A stretch of DNA of 8,493 nt from Nitrospirota bacterium (GTDB taxonomy: Bacteria > Nitrospirota > Nitrospiria > Nitrospirales > NS-4), in assembly GCA_005877855.1 (NCBI GenBank), contig VBOF01000141.1, positions 1-8,493 of the forward strand. The letters run 5' to 3'. A program made the position numbers and the translations under genes. Shown here in pieces: positions 1 to 8,354 of the stretch. The notes below the pieces were generated by a model. That model was not told the origin of the DNA. It saw nothing but the letters and a program-made list of their open reading frames with translations, and did not search any database. Positions within the stretch are counted from its first letter, which is position 1; the number at the start of each line of letters is the position of its first letter.

Positions 1-36
1 TATTACGGCGACATTATCTTCAACAAAGACCGGTAG
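1..36 (+). CDS. Possible 3' end of an upstream gene (partial)
   Basis: Frame 1 is open from the window edge and reads YYGDIIFNKDR before a TAG stop at 34-36. The codons are mostly C- or G-ending, as in the genes that follow, and a promoter-like sequence starts only 28 bases after the stop. This is consistent with the tail of a gene that began outside the window. Eleven residues are too few to assign a family, and a chance open frame of this length is also possible. Confidence 0.35.
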   Translation, partial: YYGDIIFNKDR

Positions 37-63
37 GGAAGGTTGTCTCCGCTGAGAACGCAA

Positions 64-93
64 TTGCCACGCTGCGCGCTGGTGTGGTATATA
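64..93 (+). promoter_or_regulatory. Predicted sigma-70-type promoter with extended -10, for the four-gene operon
   Basis: TTGCCA at 64-69 resembles a -35 box. After an 18-base spacer, TATATA at 88-93 resembles a -10 box, and TG at 85-86 in front of it makes an extended -10. Transcription would begin near 100, about 14 bases before the ATG at 114. This would place the alternative GTG at 84 inside the promoter, so it supports 114 as the start of the first gene. It is predicted from sequence only; one promoter would serve the DUF1844, TPR-peptidase, ntrY and ntrX genes. Confidence 0.5.
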
Positions 94-113
94 GTGCTAC
101 CTACGGTGGGCCT

Positions 114-500
114 ATGGACGAAGAGAAGGGCTTTACTATCCGGGATCGTCGGGGAGTTGAGAGCGAATCGGCGGAAAAGACCGGCGAGACCGCTGCGCAG
201 ACCCACGCCGAAAGTGCGGCCGAGCCTGTCCCGAGCCAGCCGGTCCCACCCATCAACTTCGTGACGTTCATCTACTCTCTGGCGATGTCCGCTCTGATGT
301 CCCTCGGCGAGCAGGTCGGCGAGGGCGCGGCGGGGCGGGCTCCCAATCTCGCCCAGGCACAGGAAATCATCGACATCCTGACGATGCTCGAATCCAAGAC
401 CAAGAGCAATCTCACGGCGGAGGAAGAGACTCTGCTGCAGGAGATGCTCTACACCCTCCGCATCAAGTTCGTCGAGCGGGCCAAAGCACGCAAATCCTGA
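114..500 (+). CDS. DUF1844 family protein
   Basis: This small protein of 128 residues has an acidic, Glu/Ala/Pro-rich and probably disordered first 45 residues. A compact conserved domain follows at about 47-120. It opens with INFVTFIYSLAMSALMSLGE, continues through a QAQEIIDILTMLESKT helix and ends in NLTAEEETLLQEMLYTLRIK. That order (N-F-x-T-F ... S-L-G-E ... D-x-L-x-M-L-x-x-K-T-K-x-N-L-T-x-E-E) is what I know of the DUF1844 family, which has no established biochemical role. No signal peptide or catalytic motif is visible, so it is probably cytosolic. The ATG at 114 is preferred over the GTG at 84 because the latter falls within a predicted -10 element and adds non-conserved residues. It is the first gene of the operon, 13 bases ahead of the TPR-peptidase gene. 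Confidence 0.85.
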   Translation: MDEEKGFTIRDRRGVESESAEKTGETAAQTHAESAAEPVPSQPVPPINFVTFIYSLAMSALMSLGEQVGEGAAGRAPNLAQAQEIIDILTMLESKTKSNLTAEEETLLQEMLYTLRIKFVERAKARKS

Positions 501-513
501 AAAGGAAGCCCGG

Positions 514-1914
514 GTGGCACAACGGCGCCCTCTGATCCTCCTGGCCATCGTCCTCGCCATCGTCGCGACGGGCGCAGGCCTGACGGAGGGGCTCCTCTGG
601 CAAGCCTACCAGCGTCCTGCCGAGGGCGTCCCGTCGCCCGCGCCCACGCCTTCAGGCTTCATTTCTCCTGTCCGAACCGTCCTGCCTGAACTTTCAGCGA
701 GCGTGTCGGACACCTCAGCCCGCCTTGACGTCGCGCGTCTCAATAGCGAAGGCATGGCTCTGTATGAGATCGGGCGTTTTGGCGACGCGCTTGCGAAATT
801 CGAGCAGGCGGCCGCGACAGGTGCGACCGATCGGCCCGTACAGCGCAATCTGGCCTTGACGAAGGCGCGCCTCGCCTGGGTGCATCTGGAGCGAGGAGAG
901 TCTGACGAGGCCGTGCGCACCTTCGAAGACGCGAACCGTCTGCAACCCCGCGAAGGTGCCGTGCTGCTGGGGCTCGGCGCCGCCCATCTCTACCGAGGAG
1001 ACGAGCGCGAGGCCGAGGTCTTGCTCCAGCGGGCGGTCGAGGCAGACCCCACGCAGATCCTCGCGCTTAAGCTGTTGGGAGAGATCGCCTACCGCCGCGA
1101 CGATCTGCAGGCCGCCCGACCGCGCTTCGAATCGGCGCTGCGGCTTGACCCCTCCGATGTGGCGGTGCGGGAACGTCTGGATCTGATTCTGGCCGAAGCC
1201 GGTGCGCAGAGAGACGTGCGGCGGCTCGAGAGCCGGCACTTCACGGTGCGGTTTGAAGGGGAGCAGGGGAAGGCCCCGGCGCAGGCGGTCCTGGCTCGGC
1301 TCGAGTCGGCTCGTCAGGAGATCGGTCGCCGCTGGGGAGTGTACCCGGATCGCAAGATCCCGGTCGTGCTCTCTGCGGGCGGCACATTCCACGAGCATGC
1401 GCAGGCTCCGGACTGGGCGCAGGGGCTCTTTGACGGCAAGATCCGGCTGCCAGCGGAGGGGGCGATGCGCGACAGGGTGGCGCTGGACCGGGTCCTCCGG
1501 CACGAGTACACGCATGCGCTCGTCCAGGATCGGACGCGCGGCCTTGCGCCGACGTGGCTCAGCGAGGGGCTGGCGATTGCGTGTGAAGGACGCGCGACGG
1601 ACCGCGAGCGGCAGATCGTGCAGTCGTCCAACCATCTGATCCCCATCCGCGAGTTGCACGGCTCCTTCCTGACTCTCCCTCGAACGGAAGTCCCCCTCGC
1701 CTACGCCGAGAGCGCGGCGGTCGTGGAATATTTGCTGCGCCGCCACGGCGAGACGGCCATCCGGACGTTGCTGACACGTGTGGGGGAAGTGAAGGATTTC
1801 GCCGCTGCATTCGAGGATGCCACGGGGGCTCCTTATGCCGAGTTCCAGGCGGACTGGCTGCGCCGCCTAAGACTCCCTCCCGTTTCAATTGATTCCAAGG
1901 GGAGCAGCAGCTAA
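514..1914 (+). CDS. Membrane-anchored TPR protein with gluzincin-type (peptidase MA-like) metallopeptidase domain
   Basis: The protein has 466 residues. Residues 6-30 form a hydrophobic N-terminal anchor or signal segment after MAQRR, followed by a Pro/Ser-rich linker to about 70. Three to four TPR-like helical pairs follow (about 76-106, 119-146, 149-180, 183-214), with typical endings such as AVEADP and ALRLDP. From about 236 the fold changes to a peptidase MA-like domain. It carries the zinc motif HEYTH (H330, E331, H334) and WLSEG with E351 as the likely third zinc ligand, so the catalytic set looks intact. It is therefore predicted to be an extracytoplasmic metallopeptidase or a protein-binding pseudo-protease; no substrate can be read from the sequence. 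The start is GTG at 514, supported by AAAGGAAG at 501-508. The stop lies 1 base before the ntrY ATG, so the two are probably translationally coupled and may act in one envelope-signalling function (inference). Confidence 0.85.
   Translation: MAQRRPLILLAIVLAIVATGAGLTEGLLWQAYQRPAEGVPSPAPTPSGFISPVRTVLPELSASVSDTSARLDVARLNSEGMALYEIGRFGDALAKFEQAAATGATDRPVQRNLALTKARLAWVHLERGESDEAVRTFEDANRLQPREGAVLLGLGAAHLYRGDEREAEVLLQRAVEADPTQILALKLLGEIAYRRDDLQAARPRFESALRLDPSDVAVRERLDLILAEAGAQRDVRRLESRHFTVRFEGEQGKAPAQAVLARLESARQEIGRRWGVYPDRKIPVVLSAGGTFHEHAQAPDWAQGLFDGKIRLPAEGAMRDRVALDRVLRHEYTHALVQDRTRGLAPTWLSEGLAIACEGRATDRERQIVQSSNHLIPIRELHGSFLTLPRTEVPLAYAESAAVVEYLLRRHGETAIRTLLTRVGEVKDFAAAFEDATGAPYAEFQADWLRRLRLPPVSIDSKGSSS
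1897..1904 (+). promoter_or_regulatory. Shine-Dalgarno sequence that sets the ntrY start
   Basis: AAGGGGAG lies inside the 3' end of the TPR-peptidase gene, 11 bases before the ATG at 1916. The frame can be extended upstream to a TTG at 1889, but that start would leave this purine-rich site inside the coding region, so the ATG is preferred. A further in-frame ATG at 1925 remains possible. Confidence 0.55.
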
Positions 1915-1915
1915 G

Positions 1916-4156
1916 ATGTCTGCCATGACTCCACGTCGAACGCCGATCATGGCTCCCAGGACGGACGCCGACCGTCCCGGCCATCACCTGCGCCCCGTCC
2001 TGACCGTCCTGGCCTTCCTGGTCCCGATGGTCTTCCTCACGGTCTACTACTACGACCAGTCGCAGCCCGCGCCGTTCGTCCCCAGCAACATCCTGGTGCT
2101 GGCGCTCCTGAACGTGGATGTCATCCTGCTCGTGTTGCTGGCCCTGCTGCTCTCCCGCAACCTCGTCAAGGCCTATTTCGAGCGGAGCCAGCGGTTGTTG
2201 GGGTCGGGGTTCCGCACCAAGCTGATCGCCGCGTTCGTGGGCTTCACCCTGATCCCCACGCTCCTGCTCGTCGGACTGGCCAGCGGGCTGTTGTCCCAGA
2301 GCATCGACAATTGGTTCGGGAAGGAGGTGGAGCACGCGTTGAAGGATTCGCGGGACGTGGCACAGGCCCACCGACGGGGCCACGAGGCGGTGACGGTAAA
2401 TTCCGCGAAGGCAATCAGCCGGGAGATCTACGCCGATGATCTGCTGTCCTCGGAGCACCGGGAGACGCTGGAGCTGGCCATGCAGCGTAAGCGCGTGGAG
2501 TACGGGGTCAGCGGCGTCGAGGTCTACGCGGCCCCGAAGCAACTGCTGACCCGCTCAGTGGACCCGATGATTCCCCTCGCGGTCCTGGACGCTCCCGAGG
2601 ACAAGCTCGTGGAAAACGCCCTGGCCAGCGGCGAGGTCAAGTCGTTCCAGTTCATCGAGACCGGGGATTTGATCCGCGCCGCCGTGACCATTCCGTCGGC
2701 CACGGACACGTCCCAGGTGGGTGGCGTTGTCGTCGTGGACACGTTCCTGCCGGAGGCCCTGGTGGCGAAAATGGACCGCGTCACCCACTCCTATAAGAAC
2801 TTCAAAGAAGCCATGACCTACAAGGATCCCATCAAGGCGCAATACATCGCGCTGGTCGTGGGCCTCGCGCTGGTGATCATCCTCTCGGGGTCCTGGTTCG
2901 GGTTTCAGATCGCCAAGGGAATCACTGTGCCCATCCAGAAGCTGGCGGAAGGCACGCAAGCTGTGGCCTCGGGCGATCTGAACTTCCGGATCAAGGTCAA
3001 GGCGAACGACGAGATCGGCGTCCTGGTGGACTCGTTCAATCGCATGACCAGGGACCTCCAAGCCAGCAAAGCGCAACTGGAGCGGGCGAACATCTCCCTC
3101 CAGCAGTCCAACGTCGAGCTGGACCGCCGGCGCGCCTACACGGAAACGGTGCTGGACAACATCGGCAGCGGCGTGGTCTCCGTGGACGCCGCCGGGCGGA
3201 TCACGACGTTCAACCACTCGGCCGAGCGCATCCTGGGGCTGAAAGGAGAGGAGATCCGCGGCCATCTCCTGACCGACGTGTTCAAGCCCCTGGGGCTGGA
3301 AATGTTCACGGACCTCGTCGCGCGGATCCACACCGGGGATCGGGAGACCCTGACGTGGGAGGGGGAAGCCGAGGTGGGGGGCAGCGTGCTGGTCCTGGGA
3401 TTGAATGGGTCGAGGCTCCGGGACGACAAGGGGCGGAGCCTCGGGGCCGTGGTGGTCTTCGAGGACCTGTCGGCCCTCATCAAGGCGCAGAAGGCCGCCG
3501 CCTGGCAGGAAGTGGCGCAGCGGATCGCGCACGAGATCAAAAATCCATTAACGCCGATCCAACTTTCAGCCGAGCGTCTGCGCAAGAAGTTCCTCGAGGG
3601 GGCGCCGGATTTCAACGACATCGTGGACCAGTCCACGCGGACGATCGTCAACGAGGTCAGCGGCCTCAAGCGGATGGTGGACGAGTTCTCGAACTACGCG
3701 CGGATGCCGGTCCCGGTCATGGAGCGCCAGTCGCTCCACGCGACGATCAACGACGTGGTCATGCTCTACAAGGGGGGGCACCGCGACATCGAGTTCGTCA
3801 CTGATCTCGACGAGCACTTGCCTCCCATCATGATGGACCGCGAGCAGATGAAGCGGGTCTTCGTCAACCTCTTCGACAATGCCATCCAGGCGATGAACGA
3901 CAAGGGGCGTCTCTCGGTGACCACCCGCCAGCAGGCCCGGGACGGGAAGGTCGTCATCGAGGTGGCCGACGAGGGCATCGGCATCCAGCCTGAAGACCAA
4001 GAGAACCTGTTCCTGCCCTATTTCTCCAAGAAGAAGACCGGCACGGGCCTCGGGCTGGCCATCGTGCACCGCATCATCTCGGACCACAACGGCCGCATCC
4101 GGGCCGCCAACCATGTCCCGAAAGGGGCGATCTTCACGATCGAACTCCCCGTTTGA
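1916..4156 (+). CDS. ntrY: NtrY-type membrane sensor histidine kinase
   Basis: The protein has 746 residues from ATG 1916. The architecture is the NtrY one. Transmembrane helices lie at about 27-46, 57-80 and 103-127, then an extracytoplasmic sensor region at about 129-307, a fourth helix at about 308-330, HAMP at about 325-385 (PIQKLAEG ... DEIGVLVDSFNRM), a short coiled linker, and PAS at about 405-515 (VLDNIGSGVVSVDAAGRI). The kinase core has an H-box RIAHEIKNPLTPIQLSAERL with phospho-acceptor His539, an N-box with Asn655 in NLFDNAIQAM, a G1 box DEGIGI at 685-690 and a G2 box GTGLGL at 709-714. All catalytic motifs are present. The H-box and the four-helix N-terminus distinguish it from soluble NtrB. 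It autophosphorylates and should pass phosphate to the NtrX-like regulator encoded 11 bases downstream. The signal is unknown: NtrYX is linked to nitrogen metabolism in alphaproteobacteria, but no nitrogen genes are visible here. Confidence 0.93.
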   Translation: MSAMTPRRTPIMAPRTDADRPGHHLRPVLTVLAFLVPMVFLTVYYYDQSQPAPFVPSNILVLALLNVDVILLVLLALLLSRNLVKAYFERSQRLLGSGFRTKLIAAFVGFTLIPTLLLVGLASGLLSQSIDNWFGKEVEHALKDSRDVAQAHRRGHEAVTVNSAKAISREIYADDLLSSEHRETLELAMQRKRVEYGVSGVEVYAAPKQLLTRSVDPMIPLAVLDAPEDKLVENALASGEVKSFQFIETGDLIRAAVTIPSATDTSQVGGVVVVDTFLPEALVAKMDRVTHSYKNFKEAMTYKDPIKAQYIALVVGLALVIILSGSWFGFQIAKGITVPIQKLAEGTQAVASGDLNFRIKVKANDEIGVLVDSFNRMTRDLQASKAQLERANISLQQSNVELDRRRAYTETVLDNIGSGVVSVDAAGRITTFNHSAERILGLKGEEIRGHLLTDVFKPLGLEMFTDLVARIHTGDRETLTWEGEAEVGGSVLVLGLNGSRLRDDKGRSLGAVVVFEDLSALIKAQKAAAWQEVAQRIAHEIKNPLTPIQLSAERLRKKFLEGAPDFNDIVDQSTRTIVNEVSGLKRMVDEFSNYARMPVPVMERQSLHATINDVVMLYKGGHRDIEFVTDLDEHLPPIMMDREQMKRVFVNLFDNAIQAMNDKGRLSVTTRQQARDGKVVIEVADEGIGIQPEDQENLFLPYFSKKKTGTGLGLAIVHRIISDHNGRIRAANHVPKGAIFTIELPV

Positions 4157-4167
4157 TCGGGACGGCC

Positions 4168-5544
<1,377 letters not shown>

Positions 5545-5547
5545 TCA

Positions 5548-5572
5548 ACCCTCTCCCCTGGAGGGAGAGGGT
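5548..5572 (+). repeat. Perfect palindrome, dispersed-repeat type, at the operon end
   Basis: ACCCTCTCCC (5548-5557) and GGGAGAGGGT (5563-5572) are perfect 10-bp arms around a 5-base loop, four bases after the ntrX stop. A GTGCGGGTGAGGGG tail follows. No T-run comes after it, so it is not a textbook intrinsic terminator, though it could still end or stabilise the operon mRNA. The CCCTCTCCC/GGGAGAGGG core with a GGGTGAGGG flank resembles a repeat type scattered between genes in many bacterial genomes. Translated in the forward frame it gives LPWRERVRVRG, a common junk-ORF signature. Confidence 0.65.
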
Positions 5573-5587
5573 GCGGGTGAGGGGGGC

Positions 5588-5648
5588 TCCTGTCATTGCG
5601 AGCGAAGCGAAGCAATCGCGCAGCCTCTATCATAGAGCGGTCCTGTCA
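5588..5648. repeat. Palindromic 'GCGAGCGAAGCGAAGCAATC' element bracketed by 8-bp direct repeats
   Basis: ATTGC (5595-5599) and GCAAT (5612-5616) are inverted around a GAGCGAAGCGAA core. This matches a widespread intergenic repeat whose translation reads VIASEAKQS on this strand and LLRFARND on the other. A second short palindrome, CTCTATCATAGAG, lies at 5625-5637. The whole is flanked by perfect TCCTGTCA copies at 5588-5595 and 5641-5648. The left copy partly overlaps the usual edge of the repeat, so target duplication is only one explanation. No gene is supported across 5545-5723. Confidence 0.6.
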
Positions 5649-5700
5649 CCGAGCCACCTCCACTGCCTTCCTAAGTGTTCCGCTCTGACGACTTTTCGTT

Positions 5701-5717
5701 TACACTGAAACTCAGGG
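5701..5717 (+). promoter_or_regulatory. Weak candidate -10 and ribosome binding site for the SEC-C nuclease gene
   Basis: TACACT at 5701-5706 matches four of six bases of a -10 box, within an AT-rich TTTTCGTTTACACT stretch that marks the drop in GC. The matching -35 position (TTCCGC, 5678-5683, 17-base spacer) is poor. AGGG at 5714-5717 sits six bases ahead of the ATG at 5724 and is a modest Shine-Dalgarno. A promoter is expected here because the gene follows two repeats and is compositionally separate from the ntr operon, but this exact site is uncertain. Confidence 0.25.
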
Positions 5718-5723
5718 CTGATC

Positions 5724-8207
5724 ATGGGAAAGAGAAAGCGCAATAAAAATCAGGCTAGAAATCTAGCGGCAAAAAAGAGGCCGAGGCGGCCAGACGATTA
5801 TTTACGTCATGGCCCATTAGAAATGGCCCGATTCGGTAAATTCGTTGTTTGGCGAAACAATATGTCCGAGGAACAGTTTGATGTGATGCAAGGCAAGCTA
5901 GTCGAGCATTTCCCTGAGGTTTGCCATGAAATTGATAACAAGATCTCTAGAATTGTCGACATGGTTAAAACACTTCCATCTGACGAGCTTTTAAAGCGGG
6001 CATACTGGGAAGTGGCGGCGAGAAATTTAAATGTTGAGAGCGAAATTGACATAGACCATGACGGTGCGGTGTCTCTGAGGATGTTGGATTATATACAAAG
6101 CATCATTGTTTCCGTGCAGCCAGCTGAAGCTATTCAGGATGATGTAACCGAAGAACAATGGCGGAAGCTAAGAACGCTAGTTGGCGATTTGTTTTCGCAG
6201 TTGAATACGGAATTTCCGATATGCCAAACGGCTGTCAATCGCAAAGATGCTGGCTTTAACATAGATTTCGAAGAGTTTCGCTTCAAAGCGCAGATGTACT
6301 GGTGCAATGTCAGGGGACAACGCTACCTTTGCCATGACATCCCATTTTTCCGTGATGTGTTATCTCCTCACGACGAGGTACTGAAAGAGTTATACGGGAT
6401 CAGCAAAAAAGAGTTTCTTGAGGCGCTTCAAGAGATACAAGATTCGCTGACACTAGGAATTGGCAAAGTGGTGGAGGACTTGCGTAAATTTCAAAATGAC
6501 GTAATGGCCAAGCTAGATGAGAAGATCGAGAGGAAAGATTTTGCAGAATTAAATGATCCGCTTGATATGACGAAGAAGGTCATTGAAGAAAGTGGATGGG
6601 AAGCTTGGCAAAATGATATTGCAGGAAGATTTTTTGGATTGGATCTGTTTGATCTTGAAAAAGTCGCTAAACTGCCAAGGCTCCTGCTGGATGAGCTTTC
6701 ATGGGAGCCAGGGCAAGATGCTGAATTTTTCAAAGAAGGTGAATACAAAGGATGGCCGCTTAGAATCTGGCCGGTCTTCAAGCGTCCTTTTATCAAACTT
6801 AAGGGACATTATTACTGCTTTGATCTTTATAGTCTATTCGACAATCTTTATCGATCTGTACAGCGAGTCATCATACGCAAAAAGCCTGGCTACGATCCAA
6901 TATGGAATGACAAACAAAAGGAATTATCCGAGCAAGTTCCCATTGAACTTTTTGAAAAGCTACTGCCGGGTGTCCAGGTTTACCAGTCCGTGTACTATCA
7001 TTGGCATACCAGACCAGGCGGTATTAAAGATTGGTGCGAAGCCGATGCGCTATTGATCTATGAAGACCATCTTATCATCATGGAAGTAAAGGCAGGGGCA
7101 TTTACGTATACCTCTCCGGCTGCGGATTTCTCAAGCTATATTAAGTCATTACACAATCTGGTCTTCAAACCTGCAGAACAAGGCAAGCGTTTCCTGGGCT
7201 ATCTTGAAAGCGATGATGAAGTTCGGTTGTATGACAAAGATCACAAGGAAATCGGAAAAATCTCCAGGAAAGATTTTAAACATATCACGATTTGCGCAGT
7301 AACGCTTGATCCCTTCACTGAACTTGCAGCACAAGTTCAGCACCTTAAAAAAATTGGTATAGACGTTGGAACGCGGCCTGTATGGTCAATATCCATTGAT
7401 GATCTACGCGTTTATTCTGATATCTTCGATAACCCGCTCGTCTTTTTGCATTTTATTGAAGAAAGAATGCGGGCGTTTCAATCAGATCTTATTCAAACAG
7501 AAGATGAGCTTGACCATCTTGGTTTATACCTTAAACATAACATTTACACGCAATACGTTCGAGAGTTGAATCCTAAGGGGCCAATAATGTGGCATGGTTA
7601 TCGATCGGATATAGATCGATATTTCTCTGAAAAACTGCATGACTCCAAAGCGGTATGCCACCTTAAACAGGATATGCCTGCACGCTTAAAAGAGATCATA
7701 GATCTACTGGCATCAAGCAGAAAACTTGGTTGCCGTAAAGTCGCAAGCATGCTTCTTGATAGCGATGGGCGATGCAGAGATCAAATCACATCGGGCATTA
7801 ATGAAGCATTGGACCATCAATCCCGATTAGGCAAAGCCAAATCGCTCTCAACCCATGGGAATGTAAAAATCACCTTGTTCTGCTGGCAACATGGTCGACT
7901 GGAGCGAGACAGGAAGAATGCTTTAGAGCATGCACAAGCAGTAATGCTAATCACCCAAGATAATGAGCGTCTACTTCTTGAACTCACCTTTGATACCTTT
8001 GGAACCCTCGTCGATATTGATTTCGCTTTTCTAAGCCTTGGAGGTATTTCAGATGTAGCTCTTCAAAGATTGAAAGCGATAGCCGAAGCTTTAAGAGTGA
8101 AAAGGATTGATAAAGCCAAGCAGACCCATAGGGAAATAGGCCGAAACGAGTTATGTCCTTGTGGTAGTGGTAAGAAATACAAGAAGTGTTGCTTCTTGAG
8201 GCCTTAA
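5724..8207 (+). CDS. Large PD-(D/E)XK nuclease-like protein with C-terminal SEC-C zinc motif
   Basis: The protein has 827 residues and I cannot name its family. Residues 1-23 are strongly basic (MGKRKRNKNQAR then KKRPRRP), suggesting nucleic-acid contact. Residues 30-400 are mixed helical with no motif I recognise. At 437-460 the sequence WCEADALLIYEDHLIIMEVK fits a PD-(D/E)XK core: E439, D441, then E454-V-K456 on the next strand, and Q486 in PAEQGKRFLGYL as a plausible helix residue. Metal-dependent DNA or RNA cleavage is inferred. SISIDDLRV ... NPLVFLHF (from about 552) follows, then an unassigned region at about 600-790. The end is a SEC-C motif with C811, C813, C822 and C823, a zinc-binding tail also found on SecA and on many unrelated proteins. 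It is not SecA: no helicase motifs are present. Composition is much more AT-rich than in its neighbours, suggesting transfer. The gene stands alone between the repeats and a DUF1353-like gene, and ends in tandem stops TAA-TAG. Confidence 0.8.
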   Translation: MGKRKRNKNQARNLAAKKRPRRPDDYLRHGPLEMARFGKFVVWRNNMSEEQFDVMQGKLVEHFPEVCHEIDNKISRIVDMVKTLPSDELLKRAYWEVAARNLNVESEIDIDHDGAVSLRMLDYIQSIIVSVQPAEAIQDDVTEEQWRKLRTLVGDLFSQLNTEFPICQTAVNRKDAGFNIDFEEFRFKAQMYWCNVRGQRYLCHDIPFFRDVLSPHDEVLKELYGISKKEFLEALQEIQDSLTLGIGKVVEDLRKFQNDVMAKLDEKIERKDFAELNDPLDMTKKVIEESGWEAWQNDIAGRFFGLDLFDLEKVAKLPRLLLDELSWEPGQDAEFFKEGEYKGWPLRIWPVFKRPFIKLKGHYYCFDLYSLFDNLYRSVQRVIIRKKPGYDPIWNDKQKELSEQVPIELFEKLLPGVQVYQSVYYHWHTRPGGIKDWCEADALLIYEDHLIIMEVKAGAFTYTSPAADFSSYIKSLHNLVFKPAEQGKRFLGYLESDDEVRLYDKDHKEIGKISRKDFKHITICAVTLDPFTELAAQVQHLKKIGIDVGTRPVWSISIDDLRVYSDIFDNPLVFLHFIEERMRAFQSDLIQTEDELDHLGLYLKHNIYTQYVRELNPKGPIMWHGYRSDIDRYFSEKLHDSKAVCHLKQDMPARLKEIIDLLASSRKLGCRKVASMLLDSDGRCRDQITSGINEALDHQSRLGKAKSLSTHGNVKITLFCWQHGRLERDRKNALEHAQAVMLITQDNERLLLELTFDTFGTLVDIDFAFLSLGGISDVALQRLKAIAEALRVKRIDKAKQTHREIGRNELCPCGSGKKYKKCCFLRP
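7599..7621. repeat. Perfect 8-bp inverted repeat inside the nuclease-like gene
   Basis: TATCGATC (7599-7606) and GATCGATA (7614-7621) are exact inverted copies around the 7-base spacer GGATATA. The segment encodes part of GYRSDIDRYF, so it may be a by-product of repeated Arg/Ser-Asp codons. It could form a hairpin or serve as a dyad binding site; nothing else in the sequence favours a function. Confidence 0.4.
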
Positions 8208-8312
8208 TAGTGTTGGCGGTTATGACAGACGCCACTTCTGAACCCTCCCCGCTTCTCGCTTCCGCCTCGGTTAAGTCTTAGAACTCAGCGCTAGCGTCGC
8301 AGTGGTCATCGG

Positions 8313-8321
8313 TGCTATAAG
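8313..8321 (+). promoter_or_regulatory. Candidate extended -10 promoter for the DUF1353-like gene
   Basis: TGCTATAAG provides an extended -10 (TG, one base, then TATAAG, five of six matches) 33 bases before the ATG at 8355. The -35 position (AGCGTC, 8293-8298) shows no useful match, which extended -10 promoters can tolerate. The 147-base gap 8208-8354 otherwise holds only a weak dyad just after the stop (TGGCG 8214-8218 and CGCCA 8230-8234) without a T-run, and no gene. Confidence 0.35.
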
Positions 8322-8354
8322 GCCGCACTGGCAATGGAAACGTTGTGAAGCATC

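Noticed and set aside
84..113. GTG start at 84 for the DUF1844 gene
   Set aside because: It falls within the predicted extended -10 element, and the extra ten residues are not part of the conserved domain; ATG 114 fits better.
511..530. TGGCAC resembling a sigma-54 -24 element
   Set aside because: No TTGC-like -12 element follows at the required spacing, and the match overlaps the start codon of the TPR-peptidase gene. No other convincing sigma-54 site was seen.
5545..5723. CRISPR array or intrinsic terminator in the repeat-bearing gap
   Set aside because: The repeats are single copies of different units without regular spacers, and the strong palindrome is not followed by a T-run.
8154..8192. 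Annotation of the 827-residue protein as SecA because of its SEC-C tail
   Set aside because: Only the short zinc motif is shared; there is no Walker A, DEAD-type motif or preprotein-crosslinking region.
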